Shown: one piece after another, positions 5,871 through 10,956 of the stretch | Position numbering within the stretch: the stretch's first letter is position 1 | Layout of the letters: each line of letters begins with the position of its first letter | From: an uncultured Collinsella sp. | GTDB taxonomy: Bacteria; Actinomycetota; Coriobacteriia; Coriobacteriales; Coriobacteriaceae | Assembly (NCBI GenBank): GCA_902492825.1 | Contig: CABUMZ010000059.1 | Coordinates: 1-10,956, forward strand | Reading direction: 5' to 3' | Length of the DNA stretch: 10,956 nt | The notes under the pieces: generated by a model | Database searches by the model: none | The model's input: the letters and a program-made list of their open reading frames with translations, nothing else | Told to the model about the DNA's origin: nothing | Position numbers and translations under genes: made by a program

Positions 5871-6386
5871 GTGGCAGATTTGTATTTGGTGCGGCATGGG
5901 CAGACTGAGCTCAATGTGCAGAGCATTTTGCAGGGCTGGCACGATTCGCCGCTTACGGCGCGTACGGCGTTTGCGGCGCGTGGCGTGGCCTTTGATCATG
6001 TGTATTCCTCGCCGTTGGGGCGGGCGCGGCATACGGCCGAGCTTATCGTTGGCGAGGGCCGTTCCATTGAGCTGGTCGATGACCTGCGTGAGTGGCATTT
6101 TGGCTCGCTGGAGGGCACATCAAATCGCGAGATGCCGCCGCAGCCCTGGGGCGATTATCCGGTGGCCTTTGGTGGCGAGTCTGAAGGCGAGCTCCAGTCG
6201 CGCATGGTCGCGGCGCTGTCCCGCATCATGGCCAGGCCGCAGCACGACTGCGTGCTGGCGGTTTCCCACGGCTCAACCTGCCAGGAGTTTCTTGAGTATG
6301 TGACTGGCGAGGGGGAGCTACCCGACAACGGTGCCGTGCTTCATTTTGGCTATTGCGACGGGGCGTTTTCGCTCTTGGGTTGGTAA
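5871..6386 (+). CDS. Histidine phosphatase family protein (phosphoglycerate-mutase-like), shortened
   Basis: This 171-residue member of the RHG histidine phosphatase superfamily hydrolyses or transfers phosphoryl groups through a phospho-histidine. The nucleophile motif LVRHGQTELN gives H9. SSPLGRARHTAE supplies the second phosphate-binding Arg (R51). LREWHFGSLEG gives the likely acid E74, and VSHGST the second His, H133. The GTG at 5871 follows GGGGAGGA (5860-5867). Compared with the next gene, about nine residues are missing between SPLT and ARG (near residues 30-35), the region of the conserved GxxQA helix, and about 25 residues at the C-terminus. The catalytic residues remain, so it may still be active. 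It lies 17 bp before its paralogue, probably in the same transcript. The substrate is unknown. Confidence 0.85.
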   Translation: MADLYLVRHGQTELNVQSILQGWHDSPLTARTAFAARGVAFDHVYSSPLGRARHTAELIVGEGRSIELVDDLREWHFGSLEGTSNREMPPQPWGDYPVAFGGESEGELQSRMVAALSRIMARPQHDCVLAVSHGSTCQEFLEYVTGEGELPDNGAVLHFGYCDGAFSLLGW

Positions 6387-6403
6387 CGAACGAAAGGACC
6401 CCT

Positions 6404-7039
6404 ATGAATAAAGATCTGTATCTGGTCCGTCATGGACAGACGATATTCAACCTTAAGCGTATCATTCAGGGGTGGAGTGACTCGCCGCTTACGCAGTTGG
6501 GTTGCGACCAGGCGGCGCGCGCCGGCATGTTTATACGTGCGCGTGGCATTGAGCCCGATCATGCCTACACCTCCACGCTTCATCGCACCGAGCAGACTAT
6601 CGCCAACTTGTGGCCGGGCTTGGCGTACGAGCGCCTGGACGGTCTGCGCGAGTGGTTCTTTGGCGACTTTGAGGCCGAGCGCGTGATGCTCATGCCCGAG
6701 CGCCCGTGGCGCGACTTCTATCGCCAGTTTGGCGGCGAGGGCCAGATGCAGGTGCGCGAGCGCATGGTGGCGACGTTGACCGAGCTTATGCAGCGTCCGG
6801 ACCATACGTGCGTGCTCGCGGTAAGCCATGGCTCTGCCATCAAGGAGTTCATGGACCACGTGAAGGGCGCGGCGGCCGACGAACGCGATCGTGTGCCGGG
6901 CAACTGCTCGGTGCTGCATTTCGTGTTTGACGACGAGGCCGATACGTTTGAACTGATTGAGATTTTTACGCAGGAAGACTACGCGCGCGAGCTGGGGCTA
7001 GAGCCGCTCGTGGCTGCCGCGGGTCCGCAGCGCGGGTAG
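6404..7039 (+). CDS. Histidine phosphatase family protein (phosphoglycerate-mutase-like)
   Basis: This 211-residue histidine phosphatase is the full-length second copy of a tandem pair. The motifs in order are LVRHGQTIFN with nucleophile H10, SPLTQLGCDQAARAG (helix missing in the first copy), TSTLHRTEQT with R61, LREWFFGDFEAE with acid E83, and VSHGSAIKEF with H142. The C-terminus runs on to about 40 residues beyond the last core strand. The ATG at 6404 is chosen over upstream in-frame TTG codons because AAAGGA (6393-6398) lies 5 nt before it. Broad-specificity phosphatase, cofactor-independent mutase and alpha-ribazole phosphatase are all possible within this superfamily, and nothing nearby decides between them. 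Transcription probably ends at the bidirectional terminator at 7087. Confidence 0.88.
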   Translation: MNKDLYLVRHGQTIFNLKRIIQGWSDSPLTQLGCDQAARAGMFIRARGIEPDHAYTSTLHRTEQTIANLWPGLAYERLDGLREWFFGDFEAERVMLMPERPWRDFYRQFGGEGQMQVRERMVATLTELMQRPDHTCVLAVSHGSAIKEFMDHVKGAAADERDRVPGNCSVLHFVFDDEADTFELIEIFTQEDYARELGLEPLVAAAGPQRG

Positions 7040-7086
7040 CGCGGGCGTGGCGACGCGGATCGCCGGCATAACTTCTCGACGCAAAA

Positions 7087-7123
7087 GGGGAGGAGATGCA
7101 TGTACCTGCTGCATCTCCGCCCC
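7087..7123. terminator. Bidirectional terminator between convergent genes
   Basis: GGGGAGGAGATGCA (7087-7100) pairs with TGCATCTCCGCCCC (7110-7123) with one mismatch around a 9-nt loop. TTTTGC follows it on the minus strand and CTGTTTGTTG on the plus strand. It lies between the plus-strand phosphatase pair (stop 7039) and the minus-strand DUF1015-like gene (stop 7169), so it can serve both. Confidence 0.8.
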
Positions 7124-7168
7124 CTGTTTGTTGAGCTGCCGATTTTTGCGCTGGGCGGTCTGGTTTTG

Positions 7169-7849
7169 CTAGAATCGCGCGACCTGGTGCGTGAGCAGGC
7201 CCGTCGGAACCCGCGGCGCATCGCCGCTGACCTGCGCGGCGGGGAAGAGCACAGCTACGGCAAAGTTGAACGGCTCTTTGCCCGTGTAGGTGCCGGCAGC
7301 ACGGGCATCGTCGGCCAGGAGCTGTGATGCCCCGACTAGTGCGGCAGCGTAGACAGGGTCGTCGGCCAGTGCCGTCTCCGGCGCCTGGTCGAGCATGGCA
7401 CGGATGGCGCCGACGGCGTCCTCGCGCTTGACCTCCCACACGCGGTGCGTAATGCCCGCGGGGTCGGTGACGGCGTAGAGCGAGGCGCCCTCTTTGGCAG
7501 CGCCCAGGATGATGTCCATGACGGGCGACGCCTCGTAGGCGAGCGACACGGGGCGCGGCTGCACCTTGAGCTCGGCGATCGCGCGCGCGGCGGCGGTCGT
7601 ATCGGCGGCAACCGCGTCGCCGCCCGCTAGCGCACCAACCGGGCAGATCGCCACAACGCCCGTCACGCGCCCCGGCTCTCCGGAGCATTCATACACGTAA
7701 TACGCTGCACCCGGGTCCTTGAGCATCAGGCCATCGGCAATGGCTCCGCGCAGAGCATCGTTGCCGCTCAGGATGCTGCCCATTGCGGGCAGCGCCTCGA
7801 GCACGCGGTCCTGAGCCGGGCGGATGCAGGGAAACGGAAGTGCTTTCAT
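7169..7849 (-). CDS. Reduced DUF1015-family protein
   Basis: This 226-residue protein matches the layout of DUF1015 but is much shorter than the usual 400 or so residues. Recognisable parts are the N-terminal LPFPCIRPAQDRVLEAL, PGAAYYVYECSGEPGRVTGVV (about 46-66), RPVSLAYEASPVMDIILGAA, YAVTDPAGITHRVWEV (the usual TDxDGxxHxLW) and TYTGKEPFNFAVAVLFP (usually TGEEPYNYFLAVLFP). Two hallmark motifs are absent: the HE...KE region corresponds to GGDAVAADTTAAARA, and the DGHHR stretch to ADDPVYAAAL. The family often neighbours serC-serA, and here it lies two genes from serA. The ATG at 7849 has only a weak upstream AGGA. It follows the M20 gene by 39 bp, probably in one transcript. The family's function is not established, and this copy may have lost its activity. 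Confidence 0.75.
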   Translation of the reverse strand: MKALPFPCIRPAQDRVLEALPAMGSILSGNDALRGAIADGLMLKDPGAAYYVYECSGEPGRVTGVVAICPVGALAGGDAVAADTTAAARAIAELKVQPRPVSLAYEASPVMDIILGAAKEGASLYAVTDPAGITHRVWEVKREDAVGAIRAMLDQAPETALADDPVYAAALVGASQLLADDARAAGTYTGKEPFNFAVAVLFPAAQVSGDAPRVPTGLLTHQVARF

Positions 7850-7888
7850 GGGCGGTCCTAACGCACGAGTCGGTTTGTTCGCGGCTTA

Positions 7889-9109
7889 TTATGCCCCAAC
7901 TTGGCCGCTCGCGTCCCAGAGCACGTTATCGGCGAGCGCGATTAGCACCTGCTGACAACGAACGATATCGGCGTGGGGCACATATTCGTTGGGCTTGTGC
8001 GCGAGCGCGAGCGCCCCGGGACCGTAGCTCATGCAATTGCGGTTACCTGTCTTGCCGGCAATGACGGCGGTGTCGGTGTAGCCGGTAAAGAAGCCGACGG
8101 TCGTGTCCGCGTCCGTCACGTCATCGGCGGCACGCTTGAGCGCTGCTAGAAGGGGAGAGGTCGGATCGCGCTCGATAGCGGGGCGGTCGCCTGTCACGGT
8201 ATAGCTTCCATGGCAACCGGGGACCGCGGCTTCGGCGCCGGCGATGGCCTGCTCTACCATGCGCTTCGCGGCGGCCGTATCGGTCGGAGGCGTCAGACGC
8301 ATGTCGACCCAGACCTTGGCGTGGTCGGGCACGACATAGGGACGGTAGCCACCTTCGATCTGCCCAAACGTGATGGTCGAAGACCCCAGCTCATCGTGCG
8401 CGGGCAGCGCCACAAACGCGCGATGGAGCGAACACACGACCTCGGCCATGGCGGCGACGGCATCCGCGCCCTTCCACGGCTGGCTCGCATGCGCTGTCAC
8501 GCCAGCCATTTCAATCTCGAACCACGTACGCCCCTTGTGCGCCACCTGGATCTGTCCGTCAGTGGGCTCGGTGTCCAGCACCCATTCACGCGAGCCGACC
8601 CAGCCAGCATCGATCGCGGTCTCTGAGCCGCGCATAAAGTCTTCCTCGTCGACTGAGCAGATGAGCGAAAAGCCGCGTCGGGGCAGCTCGCCCTCTGCCG
8701 CTACGCGCTCGAGTGCATGGACCAGTGCGGCAATGGCGCAGGCCAGGCCACCCTTCATATCGCAGGCACCGCGGCCGTAGAGCTTGCCGTCGCGCACGAC
8801 CGCCCCGAGCGGCGGCGTGTTTGCGTCCCAGCCATCGCCCAGTGTAACGGTATCCATATGGCAGATATAGACGAGCCGTGGCTCGTCGCTCAGTCCCGGC
8901 ACGGTGACCATAAGGTTGCGGCGCCCGGGCAGCACCTCGAGTTCCTCAACCTGCACGGCATGGAGCACCGGATGGCTCAACCGCTCCAGTTGAGCCTCAA
9001 CCAACGCTTTGATATAGCGTTCAATCTCGTCCTCATACGCACCTGGGTCGGAACTGTCGATCCGCACGAGTCTTTGCGTAAGCCGCCAAGCAAAATCTGT
9101 ATCAACCAT
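7889..9109 (-). CDS. M20-family zinc metallopeptidase (ArgE/DapE/CPG2-like)
   Basis: This 406-residue cytoplasmic amidohydrolase cleaves an acyl or peptide bond using a dinuclear zinc centre. All M20 ligands are visible: H84 and D86 in ICHMDTV, bridging D117 in GRGACDMKGG, catalytic E155 and metal ligand E156 in CSVDEEDF, D179 in VLDTEP, and H379 in EYVPHADI. GVTAHASQPWKGADAV (203-218) lies in the lid/dimerisation domain with its conserved His207. The substrate may be an N-acyl amino acid, N-succinyl-diaminopimelate or a dipeptide; sequence alone does not decide. The frame is open upstream to 9256, but that stretch runs through the serA terminator. The ATG at 9109 with GAGGTG just upstream is the likely start. 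The gene lies between serA and the DUF1015-like gene, with its own probable promoter region. Confidence 0.88.
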   Translation of the reverse strand: MVDTDFAWRLTQRLVRIDSSDPGAYEDEIERYIKALVEAQLERLSHPVLHAVQVEELEVLPGRRNLMVTVPGLSDEPRLVYICHMDTVTLGDGWDANTPPLGAVVRDGKLYGRGACDMKGGLACAIAALVHALERVAAEGELPRRGFSLICSVDEEDFMRGSETAIDAGWVGSREWVLDTEPTDGQIQVAHKGRTWFEIEMAGVTAHASQPWKGADAVAAMAEVVCSLHRAFVALPAHDELGSSTITFGQIEGGYRPYVVPDHAKVWVDMRLTPPTDTAAAKRMVEQAIAGAEAAVPGCHGSYTVTGDRPAIERDPTSPLLAALKRAADDVTDADTTVGFFTGYTDTAVIAGKTGNRNCMSYGPGALALAHKPNEYVPHADIVRCQQVLIALADNVLWDASGQVGA

Positions 9110-9135
9110 AGGCACCTCACAGATAGTTAGGTCAA

Positions 9136-9150
9136 CATACAGATTGTATG
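9136..9150. promoter_or_regulatory. 15-bp palindrome upstream of the M20 gene, candidate operator
   Basis: CATACA (9136-9141) and TGTATG (9145-9150) are perfect 6-bp inverted arms around GAT, read on the plus strand with the arms overlapping the central bases. It centres 34 bp upstream of the M20 start codon. On the minus strand it contains TACAAT, a possible -10, although no good -35 is spaced for it. Position and symmetry suit a repressor site of GntR or TetR type, but the regulator is unknown. Confidence 0.45.
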
Positions 9151-9192
9151 CCAAGAAGCGGCTCGGTGCATTTAATGGAGTGCTTACAAAAA

Positions 9193-9224
9193 CGGGGGCG
9201 CCTCTCATGCGAAAGGCGCCCCCG
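9193..9224 (-). terminator. Strong intrinsic terminator of serA
   Basis: CGGGGGCGCCT (9193-9203) and AGGCGCCCCCG (9214-9224) form a perfect 11-bp GC-rich stem with a 10-nt loop. On the minus strand TTTTT follows at once (9192-9188). It lies 63 bp after the serA stop and separates the serC-serA transcript from the M20 gene. Confidence 0.92.
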
Positions 9225-9286
9225 CGGGCATTCAATGTCAGCGACGGGCGGGCCACATGGGGAACTGCCCGTCAGGTCAGTCGGCG

Positions 9287-10450
9287 CTACTTGATCACGC
9301 GCACGCGATACATCGACGGAATCTGCTTGAGCGCCTCGATGGTGCTGCTGTCTAGGTGTTCGTCGGTGTCGAACATGGTGTAGGCGTTCTCGCCGGCGGA
9401 CTCGTTGGTCATACGCTGCACGTTGGCGTTGTCCTTGGCCAGGATGGCCGTGATCTGGCCGATCATGTTGGGCACGTTGGCATGCAGGCAGGCAATGCGG
9501 CTTGCAGCGCGCGCCTTGCCCATGCTGCAGGCGGGGTAGTTGACGCTGTGTGCGATGTTGCCGTTCTCCAGGTAATCCTTGAGCTCGCTGATGGCCATGT
9601 CGGCGCAGTTGGCCTCGGCCTCGCCGGTGCCGGCGCCCGAGTGCGTGGTGATAAACGTATTGGGCATCTTGACCGTCTTGGGCGTGGCAAAGTCGCAGCT
9701 AAACCAGCTGAGCTTGCCCTCGCGCAGGGCGGCGTCGACGGCGTCCTCGTCAATGATGGTTTCGCGCGCGTAGTTGATGAGCACGGCGTCCGGTGCCAGC
9801 AGGTTAATCTGTTCGGTGCTGATCATGCCGATGGTGTCGGCCTTGCTGGGCACGTGCACGGTGAGGTAGTCGCAGCCGCGGCAGAGATCCTCGAGCGTGC
9901 CCACGCGCTGCACCTCGCGGCTCAGCACCCACGCGTGCTCGACGGAAATGAACGGGTCGTAGCCGTAAACGTCCATGCCCAGATCGACGCAGGCGTTGGC
10001 GACCTTGGAGCCCACGTTGCCCAGGCCGATGACACCGATGCGCTTGCCCTTGAGCTCGCGGCCCACAAAGGCCTTCTTGGCCTTTTCGGCATCGACCTGA
10101 ATCTCGGGGTCGTCGGCGTTGTCACGCACCCAGTTCATTGATTGCACCACGCCGCGGCTCGAGAGCACCAGCATGCCTAGGACGAGCTCCTTAACGGCGT
10201 TGCTGTTGGCGCCGGGGGAGTTAAAGACGACGACGCCCTTCTTGGCGTACTCCTCGACGGGGATGTTGTTGACGCCGGCGCCGCAGCGGGCGATGGCGCG
10301 GATGCCCTCGGGCAGCTCGTAGCCGTGCAGGTCGGTCGAGCGCATCAGAATGGCGTCGGCCTCTTCGGCGGTGCTCACAAACTCGTAGCCCTCACCAAAC
10401 TCGACCTTGCCGTCCTTGGTAATGTCATCGATGGTTTTAATCTTGCGCAT
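9287..10450 (-). CDS. serA: D-3-phosphoglycerate dehydrogenase with ACT domain
   Basis: SerA oxidises 3-phosphoglycerate to 3-phosphohydroxypyruvate with NAD, the first step of serine synthesis, in the cytoplasm. The 387 residues hold a substrate domain with RSTDLHG (37-43) and ARCGAGVNNIPV (54-65), then the Rossmann domain with GVIGLGNVG (139-147) and the NAD-ribose acid D165 in GYDPF. Catalytic Arg229 lies in INYARETIIDEDA and His270 in TTHSGAGTGEAE. A C-terminal ACT domain (about 317-387) suggests feedback control by serine. The segment SCDFATPKTVKMPN replaces the usual DVFxxEP, so the Glu of the classic Arg-Glu-His triad is not apparent. Some clostridial-type SerA proteins share a similar TDFP-like segment. 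AAGGAG lies 6 nt before the ATG. serC is immediately upstream, probably in the same operon, and a strong terminator follows. Confidence 0.93.
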   Translation of the reverse strand: MRKIKTIDDITKDGKVEFGEGYEFVSTAEEADAILMRSTDLHGYELPEGIRAIARCGAGVNNIPVEEYAKKGVVVFNSPGANSNAVKELVLGMLVLSSRGVVQSMNWVRDNADDPEIQVDAEKAKKAFVGRELKGKRIGVIGLGNVGSKVANACVDLGMDVYGYDPFISVEHAWVLSREVQRVGTLEDLCRGCDYLTVHVPSKADTIGMISTEQINLLAPDAVLINYARETIIDEDAVDAALREGKLSWFSCDFATPKTVKMPNTFITTHSGAGTGEAEANCADMAISELKDYLENGNIAHSVNYPACSMGKARAASRIACLHANVPNMIGQITAILAKDNANVQRMTNESAGENAYTMFDTDEHLDSSTIEALKQIPSMYRVRVIK

Positions 10451-10505
10451 GGAAAACTCCTTAGCAGGTTTTGATCTATACAGGGTGGTCTGAGATGGCT
10501 GATCG

Positions 10506-10522
10506 GCCCGCGCGTTGCGGGC
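10506..10522 (-). other. GC-rich stem-loop between serC and serA
   Basis: GCCCGC (10506-10511) and GCGGGC (10517-10522) form a perfect 6-bp stem overlapping the last base of the serC stop codon. No T-run follows on the minus strand, so full termination is unlikely. It could shape mRNA stability or relative serC and serA levels. Confidence 0.4.
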
Positions 10523-10956
10523 TAGTTAGATCGCGGGCTCAAACTAAGCTGCGCTTCGAAGTCCTTCATGTACGAGGCCAGTGCCTGCACATCTTCCATG
10601 GTTACGGCGTTGTAGACGCTAGCGCGCATGCCGCCCACCAGGCGATGGCCCTTGACGTTTTGAATCTGGTGCTCTGCCGCGCCTGCGACAAAGGCCGCGT
10701 CGAGTTCGGCGTCGCCGGTGCGGAAGGTGACGTTGGCGATGGAGCGGCTGTCGGCCTGTGTGGTGCCATGGAACAGCACGCTGTGCTCGAGCAGGTCGTA
10801 GAGCAGGTTGGCCTTGGCCCAGTTGCGCTCGGCCATGGCGGCAAGTCCGCCGGTCTGCTCAACCCAACGGAACACCTTGCCGCACACGTAGATGCCAAAG
10901 GTGTTGGGCGTGTTGAGCATGGAACCCTTGGCGGCCTGGGTCTTAAGGTCCAGGTA
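10522..10956 (-). CDS. serC: Phosphoserine aminotransferase, C-terminal part (partial)
   Basis: SerC is a PLP enzyme that transaminates 3-phosphohydroxypyruvate with glutamate to give phosphoserine, the step after SerA. The frame is open to the right window edge: 144 residues and a TAG stop at 10522-10524, with the 5' end outside. Recognisable class-V aminotransferase features are SMLNTPNTFGIYVCGKVFRW (entering the small domain), NVTFRTGDAELDAAF, and the C-terminal signature KGHRLVGGMRASVYNAVT followed by ALASYMKDFE. The PLP lysine lies upstream of the visible part. The in-frame ATG at 10920 is internal, not the start, since conserved sequence continues upstream of it. serA starts 71 bp downstream with no terminator between, so the two are probably co-transcribed. 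Confidence 0.93.
   Translation of the reverse strand, partial: YLDLKTQAAKGSMLNTPNTFGIYVCGKVFRWVEQTGGLAAMAERNWAKANLLYDLLEHSVLFHGTTQADSRSIANVTFRTGDAELDAAFVAGAAEHQIQNVKGHRLVGGMRASVYNAVTMEDVQALASYMKDFEAQLSLSPRSN

Noticed and set aside
5075..5926. Minus-strand 283-codon frame over the nitroreductase
   Set aside because: The plus strand has an unmistakable nitroreductase and a good ribosome-binding site. The antisense product is rich in Arg, His and Gly with no recognisable motif.
9110..9256. Upstream extension of the M20 peptidase by 49 codons
   Set aside because: The extension would be translated through the strong serA terminator and lacks family similarity. The ATG at 9109 has GAGGTG upstream.
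9356..10141. Plus-strand 261-codon frame opposite serA
   Set aside because: It is the antisense shadow of SerA, rich in Val, Gly and His, and has no domain.
10506..10522. Intrinsic terminator between serC and serA
   Set aside because: A stem is present but no T-run follows on the minus strand, so it was kept only as a stem-loop.

Overview
The window is GC-rich and gene-dense, with coding on both strands, several Shine-Dalgarno-led starts and compact intergenic gaps. Gene content and style (ACT-domain SerA beside SerC, a DUF1015 relative, YaiI/DUF188, DUF308, an AT-richer nuclease-like protein resembling families common in Coriobacteriia) suggest a gut actinobacterium close to Collinsella. 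This is an inference from protein character, not from a marker gene.

Layout. (1) 1-1125, minus: an AT-richer gene running off the left edge, open for 375 codons, with a C-terminal nuclease-like region. (2) 1126-1476: an AT-rich gap with several palindromes and a plus-oriented hairpin. (3) 1477-2429, minus: a DnaQ-like DEDDh exonuclease split by a single-base frameshift near 1660. (4) 2602-3690, plus: a membrane metal exporter with a His-rich linker; its promoter region holds a strong dyad and a 30-bp-spaced direct repeat. (5) 3691-3793: two inverted copies of a 31-nt palindromic element around a third hairpin; the inner copy doubles as the terminator of the next gene. (6) 3796-4881, minus: DUF308 membrane protein followed by a YaiI/DUF188 protein, whose ATG directly follows the upstream stop. 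(7) 5117-5788, plus: nitroreductase-family protein with a DtxR/IdeR-like box at its promoter. (8) 5871-7039, plus: two tandem histidine phosphatases, the first shortened. (9) 7087-7123: terminator between convergent units. (10) 7169-10956, minus: serC (partial), serA, terminator, an M20 peptidase and a reduced DUF1015 protein.

Functional links. serC and serA give two of the three steps from 3-phosphoglycerate to serine. DUF1015 genes often sit beside serC-serA in other bacteria, which fits here, although an M20 peptidase and a strong terminator separate it from serA. The metal exporter and the metal-regulator-like box near the nitroreductase point to metal-responsive control in two places, but no regulator gene is in the window.

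I saw no CRISPR array, tRNA, rRNA, transposase, prophage or complete defence island. The most notable items are the palindromic repeat pair, the metal-box-like operator, the dyad and direct repeats before the exporter, the broken exonuclease and the motif-poor DUF1015 protein.
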